A stretch of 32,298 bases of DNA from Planctomicrobium sp. (lineage in GTDB: Bacteria; Planctomycetota; Planctomycetia; Planctomycetales; Planctomycetaceae): assembly GCA_030626405.1 (NCBI GenBank), contig DAOUPA010000014.1, forward strand, positions 1 to 32,298, in the 5' to 3' direction. The notes below the pieces were generated by a model. The model did no database searches. It worked only from the letters and a program-made list of their open reading frames with translations, and had not been told where the DNA came from. A program made the position numbers and the translations under genes. Position 1 is the first letter of the stretch. Every line of letters begins with the position of its first letter. Below, in pieces: positions 15,863-24,667 of this stretch.

Positions 15863-17994
15863 ATCTGAAAGAGCAGCAAGTCGCTCGCGTGGTTGCTTTA
15901 CTTGACGAAGGAAACACCGTTCCGTTCATGACTCGCTACCGCAAGGAGCAAACTGGTGCCCTCGATGAAATTCAAATTCGAGCCATCGAATCAAGAGTGA
16001 ATGAGCTACGAGAGATCGCAACTCAATTGCAGCGAATGCTCAAATCTATCGAAGAACAAGAAAAACTGACTCCGGAATTGCGAGCACAATTTGAAGCCGC
16101 AGACTCGAAGAAACGTCTCGACGAGCTCTTCGCACCCTTCAAAAGTCGTCGAAAAACACGCGCCGACGAAGCGCTGAATCGAGGACTGGGACCGCTGGCG
16201 GACGCAGTCTGGTCAGGGAGAATTGGTGATGTCGATCTCCGGAAAGTTGCAACCAACTGTATCGGTAAGCATGAGGAATTAACTGATCTCGACGCAGTCC
16301 TGAACGGGACCGTGGACGTTCTTGCAGCACGAATCGCCGAGTCCATTCCAGTCCGAGATGCCTTGCGCGCAGTCGCTCAAAAGACAGGACGCGTCACTAC
16401 GAAGCTCGTCAAAAACTCTCCGGACACACAATTGTTTGCGGATTACTCGGCGTTCGAAAGCAACGTCTCTCGCCTGCCACCGCATCGAGTGTTGGCGATT
16501 GATCGTGGGGAATCGAGGAAAGCACTTCGAGTGAAACTGACATGGGACCAGGAACAGGCAGTTATCCGGGCAAGCGCCGTTCTTCGCCTGGGAAATCACC
16601 GGGCGGCAGTGTTTCTCAAAGAGTGCCTGGAAGAAGCGCTGAAGCGTTTGGTGAATCCAGCGATCGAACGCGAAGTTCGTCGTGACTTAACCGAAAAGTC
16701 GCAGGCACACTCGATTGAAGTTTTCGGCAAAAACCTTCGCAGCCTGTTGATGCAACCACCACTCACACGTCAAACAGTTCTTGCCATCGATCCGGGATTT
16801 CGTACTGGCTGCAAAATTGCCGTTCTCGATGCCGATGGAACTCTTCTGGAACACGATCTGATTTATGTGATCGGAAAAGAATACACGCAGCAAGAAGAAA
16901 AACTCGCATCATTGGTTGAAAAGCACGACGTAGATGTGATCGCCATCGGGAATGGAACCGCTTCTCGCGAAACGGAAGAACTCGTCGCCAGAGTCATTGA
17001 ATGTCGAAAATTGAAATGCCAGTATGTGATCGTCAACGAATCAGGCGCTAGTATTTATTCAGCGAGTCCAGTTGGGAGTGAAGAATTTCCGAAGCTGGAT
17101 GCGACCGTACGAGGCACGATTTCGATTGGACGACGATTACAAGACCCGCTGAGCGAACTGGTCAAAATTGAACCACAGCACATTGGCGTGGGAATGTATC
17201 AGCACGATCTTTCTGAGAAGAAGTTGCAAAACTCGTTGGACACTGTTGTGGAGTCCTGCGTGAACAATGTCGGCGTTGACCTGAACTGTTCAAGCGTTGA
17301 GTTGTTAAAGTACGTGTCAGGTTTGAATCGCAGCAGAGCGAAGAATATCGTAAAATGGCGAACGGAGCATGGACCGTTTCGTTCTCGTTCGCAATTAAAG
17401 CAAGTCAGCGGAATCGGCGAAGTCGCTTTCACTCAAGCTGCCGGATTTCTGCGAATTGCCGATGGTGAAGATTCCTTCGACGCAACTTGGATTCACCCAG
17501 AAAGTTATGCTCTAGCCGATGTGCTTTTAAAACAATTTGAAATTACCAAGGCTTCGCTCGCGACAGGCAACCTGCCTTCAGAAGTTCGAAATACGATTCA
17601 GAAGGCGACTCCGCAAGACGTTGCCACGAATATCGAATGCGATCTCTACACCGCCGAGCATCTTATCGAATCGCTCTTGCGACCAGGGCGTGACCCGAGA
17701 GAAGGCGTCTCTGGTCCGATGTTTCGCTCAGGCGTTCTGAAATTCGAAGACCTTCGCGAAGGAATACGTCTGCATGGAGTCGTCACGAACGTTGTCGACT
17801 TTGGAGCGTTTGTTGACATCGGCCTCAAAAGCGACGGACTCGTTCATATCAGCAAAATGTCCGCAACGTTTGTCTCTTCCCCATTCGATCACGTGAACGT
17901 GGGAGATACCGTCAACGTCTGGGTCGACAACTTGGATCTCGAACGCAAACGAGTCGGCCTGAGTTTACTTCCACCATCTGAAGACGAACGGTAG
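15817..17994 (+). CDS. tex: Tex-family RNA-binding transcriptional accessory protein
   Basis: A 725-residue cytoplasmic nucleic-acid-binding protein that acts in transcription and RNA handling. The order matches Tex: N-terminal helical part with ELNLKEQQVARVVALLDEGNT and FMTRYRKEQTGALDEIQIR, a YqgF/RNase H-like domain at about 321-445 (TVLAIDPGFRTGCKIAVLDADG), helix-hairpin-helix repeats at about 483-545 (VELLKYVSGLNRSRAKNIVKWR, LKQVSGIGE), and a C-terminal S1 domain at about 655-720 (GVVTNVVDFGAFVDIGLKSDGLVHISK). Length is normal (about 720-780 in the family). The start is weakly supported: only GAAG lies before it, and a short frame overlaps. A perfect hairpin begins right after the stop. 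Convergent with terC. Confidence 0.95.
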   Translation: MEPQQKIISKIAQELNLKEQQVARVVALLDEGNTVPFMTRYRKEQTGALDEIQIRAIESRVNELREIATQLQRMLKSIEEQEKLTPELRAQFEAADSKKRLDELFAPFKSRRKTRADEALNRGLGPLADAVWSGRIGDVDLRKVATNCIGKHEELTDLDAVLNGTVDVLAARIAESIPVRDALRAVAQKTGRVTTKLVKNSPDTQLFADYSAFESNVSRLPPHRVLAIDRGESRKALRVKLTWDQEQAVIRASAVLRLGNHRAAVFLKECLEEALKRLVNPAIEREVRRDLTEKSQAHSIEVFGKNLRSLLMQPPLTRQTVLAIDPGFRTGCKIAVLDADGTLLEHDLIYVIGKEYTQQEEKLASLVEKHDVDVIAIGNGTASRETEELVARVIECRKLKCQYVIVNESGASIYSASPVGSEEFPKLDATVRGTISIGRRLQDPLSELVKIEPQHIGVGMYQHDLSEKKLQNSLDTVVESCVNNVGVDLNCSSVELLKYVSGLNRSRAKNIVKWRTEHGPFRSRSQLKQVSGIGEVAFTQAAGFLRIADGEDSFDATWIHPESYALADVLLKQFEITKASLATGNLPSEVRNTIQKATPQDVATNIECDLYTAEHLIESLLRPGRDPREGVSGPMFRSGVLKFEDLREGIRLHGVVTNVVDFGAFVDIGLKSDGLVHISKMSATFVSSPFDHVNVGDTVNVWVDNLDLERKRVGLSLLPPSEDER

Positions 17995-18012
17995 GCTGGG
18001 ACTCGTCCCAGC
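17995..18012. terminator. Perfect hairpin directly after tex
   Basis: GCTGGGAC (17995-18002), a TC loop, and GTCCCAGC (18005-18012) form an 8-bp stem that begins on the base after the tex stop codon. It is followed by ATTTCC, a weak T tail. It could be a terminator. Its style (GC-rich, tight loop) also resembles dispersed palindromic elements common in planctomycete spacers. Confidence 0.45.
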
Positions 18013-18169
18013 ATTTCCGAATGCAACGGTAACCGTTCACGGAATGACACTGCCTGGAGCGAATCTCATTGTGAACATGTACGAATGATAACAATTTTCT
18101 TCTTAATTATTAAATGGTGACATGCAACGTCCAAATGTGACGCAAAAGGCTTCACCCAGTCTAAGAAAA

Positions 18170-19075
18170 CTATTCCCCTGTCACCGGAAGGAGATCATCC
18201 GGTTCGGTCGGGACTCCACGGCCACCGCGGATTTGCATATTGATGATTTCGACAATGAACGAAAACGCCATGGCAAAATAGATGTAGCCTTTGTTGACCG
18301 GATTCCCAATCCCTTCGGCGACAAGCAACACACCAATGAGAATCAGAAAACTGAGAGCGAGAATTTTGATTGTCGGATATGCTTCGATGAAGTTCTCAAT
18401 CGCGCCTGCGAATGCCATCATCGTGAAAATCGCGATGATCACCGCGATAATCATGATGTTGATATGATTCGTCATTCCAATCGCGGTGATGACTGAATCG
18501 AGCGAAAAGATAATGTCAAGAACTCCAATTTGAACTATCACGGTCCAGAAACTCCCTGTGCTTCCCGTGGCATGCTGACCGCTTTCCCCTTCGAGCTTGT
18601 GATGAATTTCAACAACAGAGTTCGCAATCAGAAACAGCCCTCCTAGAAAGAGTATGATATCGCGTACCGATATCGCGTTCACATCGTGAAAACCAGGGAC
18701 TTCAGCGTGATGGCTTGAGCCAGCCTTCGGAACTTCTTCTTTTTCGCCGGTTTGTTGCTCTGATGAGTGAGTCGTTTCACTATCGTCTGAAAGACCATTC
18801 AGACGCACGGTCGTTTGTTCTACTGTCTCGACCCAACTCGCAGGCACTCCAAAATCGGTCAGATAAAAGACGGGTTCTTTCAGTCCAAGCACCCAGGTCA
18901 GCGAAAGAAGCAACAGAATTCGTGTTCCCATTGCCAGGCCCAACCCAAAAGTCCGGGCTTTGGCTCGTTGTGCTTTGGGAAGCTTCGCACACAGAATGCT
19001 AATGAAGACAATGTTGTCGATTCCCAGCACGATTTCCATGATCGTCAAGGTGATCAGGGCAAAGATCCATTCCAT
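18170..19075 (-). CDS. TerC-family membrane protein
   Basis: A 301-residue polytopic membrane protein of the TerC/Alx group, tied to metal (manganese or tellurite) handling. The starting motif WIFALITLTIMEIVLGIDNIVFIS has the conserved Glu and Asp, and the second copy, VQIGVLDIIFSLDSVITAIGMT (about residue 187 onward), has the matching Asp pair. About seven hydrophobic segments are visible. Between the third segment and the fourth there is a roughly 45-residue acidic, Ser/His-rich insert (about residues 95-140: DSETTHSSEQQ ... EKEEVPKAGSSHHAEVPGFHD). It may be a loop with metal-binding potential. Related families lack so long a loop as far as I recall. Convergent with tex, with 175 bases between. 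Confidence 0.9.
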   Translation of the reverse strand: MEWIFALITLTIMEIVLGIDNIVFISILCAKLPKAQRAKARTFGLGLAMGTRILLLLSLTWVLGLKEPVFYLTDFGVPASWVETVEQTTVRLNGLSDDSETTHSSEQQTGEKEEVPKAGSSHHAEVPGFHDVNAISVRDIILFLGGLFLIANSVVEIHHKLEGESGQHATGSTGSFWTVIVQIGVLDIIFSLDSVITAIGMTNHINIMIIAVIIAIFTMMAFAGAIENFIEAYPTIKILALSFLILIGVLLVAEGIGNPVNKGYIYFAMAFSFIVEIINMQIRGGRGVPTEPDDLLPVTGE

Positions 19076-19184
19076 GAATCGAGTCTCTTTGAAAGGAGTG
19101 ATGATTTTCAGAAATGATGCGTTGATGAGATATTGAAATCGGTGACCAATGATCTCCGCCCAGGTTCGAAGATCGAATCACGAA

Positions 19185-19220
19185 TCAAAAAACCCGAACC
19201 CGAAACATCGGGCTCGGGTT
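19185..19220 (-). terminator. Rho-independent terminator after the DUF1080/GSDH gene
   Basis: On the minus strand, AACCCGAGCCCGA pairs with TCGGGTTCGGGTT (plus coordinates 19191-19220) over 13 bp with one G-U pair and a 4-base loop, followed by TTTTGA. It lies 24 bases past the stop of the gene at 19244. Confidence 0.85.
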
Positions 19221-19243
19221 CTAGACATTTTCAAGGTCGAATC

Positions 19244-21124
19244 CTACTCCTGCTTCAGAGTGTAAATTCCTTCCCCATCATTGGTGACGATACAGAAATA
19301 AATCTCGCCTTCGGCGTCATCTCCGAAAGTGATGATCGGCATTTTCTCGCTGGGAATTTCTTCATTCGAAACAATTTCCCCTTTCGCAGCATCGTAGTTC
19401 AACGCCCAGATTTGACCGGAAACATAATCGGCATAGACATATTTCCCAGCCAGTTCCGGAAGTTTTGCGCCTCGATAAACGAGTCCGCCTGTGATTGATT
19501 TCCCGACACCATGATCGTATTCCCAAATCGGGTCGATCACTTCAGTTTCACCGGTTGGGCGAGAACCGAACTGATGGGTTCCTTCTTTCAGGTTCCAACC
19601 GTAGTTGCCACCTTTTTTGATGATGTTAATTTCTTCCCAGAGGTTCTGACCGACATCAGCACACCATAAAGCTCCAGAAACACGGTCAAAAGAAAGCCGC
19701 CATACGTTTCTCAGTCCGTTGGCATAGACTTCCGGACGGGCATCTCGAACTCGCACGAACGGATTGTCCTCAGGAATTGCGTAGTTTTTTCCATCCTGTT
19801 TTTTGTCGACATCAACCCTCAAAATCGATCCGAGCAAGCTGGAGAGGTTTTGTGCGTTGCCATACGGGTCGTTGCCAGATCCGCCATCTCCCAAGCTGAT
19901 GTAAAGATATCCATCTGGTCCAAATGCAAGAGTTCCGCCGTTATGATTCCAGAACGGCTGCTCGACACGCATGATTTCCACTTCGGAAGCGGGATCGGCC
20001 TTGTTTGGATCATCTTTAGAAACGGTGAATCTCGAAACCGCAGAAATCTGTCCTGGCTTAATCGTGTAATAAACGAAGACGTGACCGTTCTCTTTGTATT
20101 TGGGATGAAAAGCCATACCGAGGAAGCCTTCCTCATTTTGGCGATCCTGATAGTTGACCTTCTCACGAAGATCGAGGTAGACGTGCGACTCGGTGACTTC
20201 CGGATCGTTCTGAAAAGTATAAATGACTCCGTGTTGCTCCATCACGAACAAACGGTCAGATCCATCACCAGAATGCGTAACAACAATCGGGCGGAAGGAA
20301 TTTGGACGCCCCTTGTCATCAAGCGGCTTCCAGTCGGCCCACTTCAAATTAGGAAACGCTAAAACCGGCTTCAACTTCAGTCGACCATCAACGGGATTCG
20401 GAACGGCATTTTCACCTGACAGATCGCGAATTTTGATATTGCGAAAGGCAACTTCATTCCCATGATCCTGAAGAGCAATATGCCCCTTCGTTGGTTTCCC
20501 GAAGTTAGCAAATTTCGAAAACTTGCTGGCGGCAACGCGTTTGTCCCAGTCTTCGTTTCCTTTGGTAAAGCGAGCGTAACGAACGCCGTTCATGTTGATC
20601 TCACACTGATTCGGAGTGATCCTCACATGCATTTGATTCCACTCACCGGCAGGGCGGGTCGCATCAGCAGTTTCGCCAGTCGCTGGATCCTTGGGAGGCT
20701 GATAGAGCTGGTAGAGCCAACCCGCTTTTTGAGGATCGTGACCATCGACATTGTCCTGAATCTGAATTTCTGGACCTGTTTGCCACGGACTATTCTCAGT
20801 CTCAGTGACATGGAACATCAGGCCGCTGTTACCGCCTTTGGAAATCTTGTAGTCGATCATGATCTCGAAAGCGGAATACTGATCTTTGGTGACAATGTCC
20901 CCAGCGCCAGCTCCTTTACGGGTCAGTGTCCCATCTTCAACGATCCAGCCGTCACTGATGCCATCTTTTTTGTAGTTTCTGAAATTCTCTGCCGTTTGAC
21001 CGTCAAAGAGAAGTTTCCAGCCAGATTTTTTCTCGGCTTCAGAAAGTTCGTTTGGGCCAGCTATTAAGAATGATGAAAGAGAAACGCTCCCGATCAGGGC
21101 TGCTGCAAAAATTGTCTGTCTCAT
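19244..21124 (-). CDS. Exported DUF1080 (3-keto-disaccharide hydrolase) + PQQ-dependent sugar dehydrogenase fusion
   Basis: A 626-residue secreted protein. The ATG at 21124 gives MRQTIFAAALIGSVSL then SSFLIAG, a signal peptide; the frame is open back to 21211 but those 29 residues carry no signal. The first domain, about residues 35-232 (GWKLLFDGQTAENFRNYKKDG, GNSGLMFHVTETE, QIQDNVDGHDPQKAGWLYQLY, VRITPNQCEINMNG), is the DUF1080 jelly-roll. The second, about 280-626 (VTHSGDGSDRLFVMEQHGVIYTF, EEGFLGMAFHPKYKENGHVFVYYT, NHNGGTLAFGPDGYLYISLGDGGSGNDPYGNAQ), is the GSDH-type six-bladed propeller. It should act on sugars outside the cytoplasm. The fusion is common in planctomycetes to my knowledge. 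It is followed by a strong terminator. Confidence 0.9.
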   Translation of the reverse strand: MRQTIFAAALIGSVSLSSFLIAGPNELSEAEKKSGWKLLFDGQTAENFRNYKKDGISDGWIVEDGTLTRKGAGAGDIVTKDQYSAFEIMIDYKISKGGNSGLMFHVTETENSPWQTGPEIQIQDNVDGHDPQKAGWLYQLYQPPKDPATGETADATRPAGEWNQMHVRITPNQCEINMNGVRYARFTKGNEDWDKRVAASKFSKFANFGKPTKGHIALQDHGNEVAFRNIKIRDLSGENAVPNPVDGRLKLKPVLAFPNLKWADWKPLDDKGRPNSFRPIVVTHSGDGSDRLFVMEQHGVIYTFQNDPEVTESHVYLDLREKVNYQDRQNEEGFLGMAFHPKYKENGHVFVYYTIKPGQISAVSRFTVSKDDPNKADPASEVEIMRVEQPFWNHNGGTLAFGPDGYLYISLGDGGSGNDPYGNAQNLSSLLGSILRVDVDKKQDGKNYAIPEDNPFVRVRDARPEVYANGLRNVWRLSFDRVSGALWCADVGQNLWEEINIIKKGGNYGWNLKEGTHQFGSRPTGETEVIDPIWEYDHGVGKSITGGLVYRGAKLPELAGKYVYADYVSGQIWALNYDAAKGEIVSNEEIPSEKMPIITFGDDAEGEIYFCIVTNDGEGIYTLKQE

Positions 21125-21389
21125 GTTGCAATACCAAAATGTTGAAACTGTTGCGATGTCCGCTGATCTGAAAAATTCCTCGTCATCTTGATGAGGAACA
21201 CTACGGGACAACGTTTAATATAGAGTGAACCAGACCGACATCGTGTCGGCGAACATTGATCCTACCGATCAGCCCCCCAGTCCGCAAAGCAAACAGCTGC
21301 AAAACTAGAGCATTGTTTCCTTTCCGCAAGGCAGCAACTAGTCTAGTGGCTGCCGTTTAATTGAAGTCAACCAAGAACGAGGGAGTGAG

Positions 21390-21662
21390 ATGGCACAGGC
21401 GATTGCGAATCCGGAAGACCTGCGGGCGTTCGCTTTGAAACTCAAGCAATTCAACAGCACTCTCTCCGATCAGGCGGGTTTGCTCGTTGGGCAGCTTGAT
21501 GCGTTAAGCACCACTTGGCGAGACCAGGAGAACACGAAATTTACTGAAGAATTCAAGGAACACCTGCGATTACTGGCTCTGTTTGTCGAAGCGAACAATC
21601 AACACATTCCTTACCTGCTGCGAAAAGCCGAGAGGTTGGAAGAGTACCTCAACCAGCGGTAA
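21390..21662 (+). CDS. WXG100-like small helical protein
   Basis: A 90-residue all-helical protein, two long helices with a turn near LSTTWRDQENTKFTEEF (about residues 44-60). The Trp in the turn and the flanking pattern fit the WXG100/ESAT-6-like fold, whose members are type VII secretion substrates or assembly partners, but the W-x-G motif reads W-R-D. The C-terminus ends in LLRKAERLEEYLNQR with no typical YxxxD/E secretion signal. A GAGGGAGTGAG ribosome site (around 21378-21388) precedes the ATG. There is no EssC/EccC-like ATPase in the window. A lone cytoplasmic helical-hairpin adaptor is an alternative. It stands in its own transcription unit, followed by a dispersed palindromic repeat. 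Confidence 0.68.
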   Translation: MAQAIANPEDLRAFALKLKQFNSTLSDQAGLLVGQLDALSTTWRDQENTKFTEEFKEHLRLLALFVEANNQHIPYLLRKAERLEEYLNQR

Positions 21663-21702
21663 ATGAGAGCGCACTTTGAAATTGACTTTCGGTCTCCTTT
21701 TG

Positions 21703-21726
21703 AGCCGACGGCGCTAGCCGCGGGTG
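21703..21726. repeat. GC-rich palindromic element in the spacer after the WXG100-like gene
   Basis: The sequence from 21703 to 21726 has CCG-A-CGGC, GCTA, GCCG-CGG: a hairpin with one bulged A and a GCTAGC centre. From memory, near-identical short elements are frequent in planctomycete intergenic regions (for example Rhodopirellula), so I take it as a dispersed repeat, perhaps a terminator. Confidence 0.6.
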
Positions 21727-21825
21727 TTGTCCTCTCTGCGTTCAACGTCGGTTCATGTATTTCAAGACGCGTTCTGAATCGCTTCCTCTTTGATTCCTTT
21801 GTCTGATTTGAATTGTGAGTGCTTG

Positions 21826-23256
21826 ATGAATAGATATCTTTCGGTCGTTGTCTTCGCTCTAGCGTGCGTTTCTGGAGAGCTTGGCGCCTCGGAAAAACCG
21901 AACTTCCTGATCATCATGGCGGATGATTGTACTCACAACGACCTTTCTCTTTATGGTGGTCAGAATGCAATCACTCCAAACATTGATGGCTTCGCCGCCA
22001 CAGCGCTGACTTTCAACCGTGCGTATTTGAGCGAAGCGATGTGCCAGCCTTGCCGAGCGGAACTGTACACTGGTCAATACCCAATGCGCAACGGATGCGC
22101 GTGGAACCATTCAGCGAGCCGACCTGAGACTCAAAGCCTACCGCAATATCTCTCGCCGCTCGGCTACCGTGTTGGTCTTGCTGGCAAGGTTCATGTGAAA
22201 CCAGAGCAAGCCTTTCCATTTGAGAACATCTCTGGTTTTGATAAGAGTTGCGTTCGAGAACCAACGCTCGATCACGATTTGAAACCCGTGAAGGAGTTCA
22301 TGCGAGGCAAAAACGACTCTCCATTTTGCCTGGTCGTTGCACTTGTCGAGCCACACGTTCCCTGGGTTATGGGAGATCCTTCTCAATATCCTCCGAAGAA
22401 AATCAAATTGCCACCGAACATCGCAGACACCCCCCAAACTCGTCAGGACTATGGTAAATATCTTGCGGAAATCACCTACATGGATAGTCAGGTGGGCGAA
22501 CTTTTAACAGCACTGGAACAGTCCGGAAACGCAGACAATACAGTTGTCATCTTTACGTCTGAACAAGGCTCTCAATTCCCTGGCTGCAAGTGGACGAATT
22601 GGGATACTGGTCTCCATACCGCAATGATCGTTCGCTGGCCCGGTCAGACTTCACCCGGTACGCGAACCGATGCACTGGTACAGTATGCCGATGTGGCGCC
22701 AACACTTCTCAGCATAGCTGGAGGCAAGACTGCGGACTATCAATTTGACGGAACAAGTTTCAGGAATGTCCTGACCGGCGAGACTGATCGACATCGACAA
22801 TTCGTCTATGGGGTTCACAATAACATCCCAGAGGGGCCAGCATACCCGATTCGGACAATCTCAGACGGGAACTACCGCTACATTCGCAACCTCACTCCCG
22901 ATGAAATTTACATCGAAAAGCATCTCATGGGGTTCCGAGGTAACGGCAAGTTAAACAACGCGTACTGGGGAACATGGATCTGGGACTCTGCGAATAGTCC
23001 ACGCACTTACAATTTGGTCAAACGATATACGAACCGCCCCAGCGAAGCACTCTATCAGACGTCGGAAGATAAGTATGAACTGAACAACATTGCTGCCAGT
23101 CAACAGCATTCCGCAATCAAAAATCGGCTCTCCACAGAACTCGACAACTGGTTGGCGTCTCAAGGAGACCCTGGAATTCCACAAGATACTATGGAAGCAA
23201 TTCAGGCGGCCCGCCGAGGAGAACACCTCTACGGTCCTGCCAGCACGCAGAAATGA
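21826..23256 (+). CDS. Secreted type I sulfatase
   Basis: A 476-residue exported sulfatase. ATG 21826 gives the signal peptide MNRYLSVVVFALACVSGELGA; an upstream in-frame ATG at 21790 would add 12 residues. Key features: metal-binding Asp pair in ADDCTHNDLS (33-34), the formylglycine site Cys-Gln-Pro-Cys-Arg (73-77, CxPxR), GKVHVKP, and the late metal/catalytic segment TSEQGSQFPGCKWTNWDTGLHTAMIVRWPG. The usual SDHG in that segment reads SEQG. Activation needs a formylglycine-generating enzyme encoded elsewhere. The substrate is likely a sulfated polysaccharide or glycosaminoglycan, but the specificity cannot be read. The gene converges with the peptidase gene at 23282, 25 bases apart. Confidence 0.93.
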   Translation: MNRYLSVVVFALACVSGELGASEKPNFLIIMADDCTHNDLSLYGGQNAITPNIDGFAATALTFNRAYLSEAMCQPCRAELYTGQYPMRNGCAWNHSASRPETQSLPQYLSPLGYRVGLAGKVHVKPEQAFPFENISGFDKSCVREPTLDHDLKPVKEFMRGKNDSPFCLVVALVEPHVPWVMGDPSQYPPKKIKLPPNIADTPQTRQDYGKYLAEITYMDSQVGELLTALEQSGNADNTVVIFTSEQGSQFPGCKWTNWDTGLHTAMIVRWPGQTSPGTRTDALVQYADVAPTLLSIAGGKTADYQFDGTSFRNVLTGETDRHRQFVYGVHNNIPEGPAYPIRTISDGNYRYIRNLTPDEIYIEKHLMGFRGNGKLNNAYWGTWIWDSANSPRTYNLVKRYTNRPSEALYQTSEDKYELNNIAASQQHSAIKNRLSTELDNWLASQGDPGIPQDTMEAIQAARRGEHLYGPASTQK

Positions 23257-23281
23257 ATCCCCTGCCCCTGCCTCATTCTGG

Positions 23282-24550
23282 TCAGCGCGTCTTCTCAGCC
23301 GACCTTTCCCCTTTTTCCAGTAATCCAATACGAACCTGGATCACTCCATTGTTGTCTGCGAGCTCACCCCATTTGTCGCGGCAGCGCAGGAAAAGCTTTC
23401 CACTTCTGGGTACGGTGAAAGATTCTTCACCACCGATCTCGAACGGTTCACTCAGTTCGTAATCGTCGAAAATAATTCCGATCAGTTGACCTTCTCCTGT
23501 TGCTTCACCGCTTGCTTTGAGAAGCTCTCCATCTTTGCCGAGTGTCCAGTCTCCTTTTGTTTCGAGAGAATAGGTGTCGCCTGCAAAGACTTGCGCACGC
23601 GACGCCTGCCACCCTTGTTCGGCCAGGATTTTTGAGAATGCAGTCTTTCGATTAGAAGGAACCAGAAACTTCGCTTTCCAGTTCCAGCTACATAAATCGC
23701 AACGATAGCCAGGTTCCATGTCCTTCACGAACAATTGATATTCGAATTCGATTTCTTCTGCCTGTGCTCCATAAACACGATCAAAACTTACTTTTTTGTC
23801 GGCGAGCAGTGCGAGTCCCAGCGGTTTGAATCTCGGCGAGTAATTCTTATTCGCTCCCAACATATGGCACAGCACCCAGCGCCAGGCGTAATTTTGCCAA
23901 GAGTCTCCAGTTCGTTCGAGCGGATTGTTGACGATCGCTCCGAGTGGTTTGGGTTCCTGGGATTGAAGATATTGGATGACGTATTCACCGGCATTGACTC
24001 CTCTTTCCCCATTGCGCCAATACTTCCCAACCTCCGCCATCCCCTCGGCATACCAGACCGGGCCAGCACTGCCGAAATTGATTCCACAGTAAGCATGAAT
24101 CGCCTCGTGCTGAGGCGTCTTACGTTTTGAAGTTGCGTAGACGATTGCTTCGGAGTCGATTTTAGGACCGCCAACAAATCCTTTAACTGATGTGATCGTG
24201 AGACCTCCTCCCCCGCGTACCGACTGCACTCCTTCGGGAGACATTTTCGCGAGTTGATTTTGCGGCCAGTTTGCGAAATCATCGATGACGAACATTCGAA
24301 TTGGCTTGCGATTGCGACGTCCCCAGTAACCGGAAACGAGCTTGAGCATCGATTCCAGATGCGTCAGTAACTCCTCAGCATCATCCTTGGAAATATCGGT
24401 CATCAACGAAAAGTTACGACTCTTATAAAGCTGAGGACCGGTTTGCCGAGCAGAATCCCCCTGCGAGTACGTTTGCGCTGGGAGTGCCAGGAATGTTGTG
24501 AGAATAAGGAGCGGAACGAGAATGGAACGGAAAGAAATATGGTTCGTCAC
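23282..24550 (-). CDS. Exported HExxH metallopeptidase-like protein with C-terminal lectin-like domain
   Basis: A 422-residue exported protein if it begins at GTG 24550, where AAGG lies 8 bases upstream and a clear signal peptide follows (SILVPLLILTTFLALPAQTYS). The frame is open up to 24667, next to the stop of the exporter gene, but the extra 39 residues look unlike a signal. A gluzincin-type site is present: HEAIH (148-152) and Glu169 in WYAEGMAE, 17 residues after the second His, as in DUF1570-like and MA-clan peptidases. The last 90 residues (AGDTYSLETKGDWTLGKDGELLKASGEATGEGQLIGIIFDDY ... EESFTVPRSGKLFLRCRD) resemble the PA-IL (LecA) galactose-binding fold. I infer a periplasmic or secreted peptidase with a sugar-binding tail. 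Convergent with the sulfatase. Confidence 0.78.
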   Translation of the reverse strand: MTNHISFRSILVPLLILTTFLALPAQTYSQGDSARQTGPQLYKSRNFSLMTDISKDDAEELLTHLESMLKLVSGYWGRRNRKPIRMFVIDDFANWPQNQLAKMSPEGVQSVRGGGGLTITSVKGFVGGPKIDSEAIVYATSKRKTPQHEAIHAYCGINFGSAGPVWYAEGMAEVGKYWRNGERGVNAGEYVIQYLQSQEPKPLGAIVNNPLERTGDSWQNYAWRWVLCHMLGANKNYSPRFKPLGLALLADKKVSFDRVYGAQAEEIEFEYQLFVKDMEPGYRCDLCSWNWKAKFLVPSNRKTAFSKILAEQGWQASRAQVFAGDTYSLETKGDWTLGKDGELLKASGEATGEGQLIGIIFDDYELSEPFEIGGEESFTVPRSGKLFLRCRDKWGELADNNGVIQVRIGLLEKGERSAEKTR

Positions 24551-24667
24551 ACTTACAACCTTAGCTAGAGACAACCCGCTCTTTTGCCGCACACCTGAAG
24601 TGTACGGGTAAACATTTATTGAGTCAAAAATCTCACGTGTGGAAAACTGAAGAAAAAGAGCCATCAC

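Noticed and set aside
19844-20362. 170-codon plus-strand frame inside the DUF1080/GSDH gene
   Set aside because: Shadow frame with biased composition; the minus-strand protein has strong domain matches.
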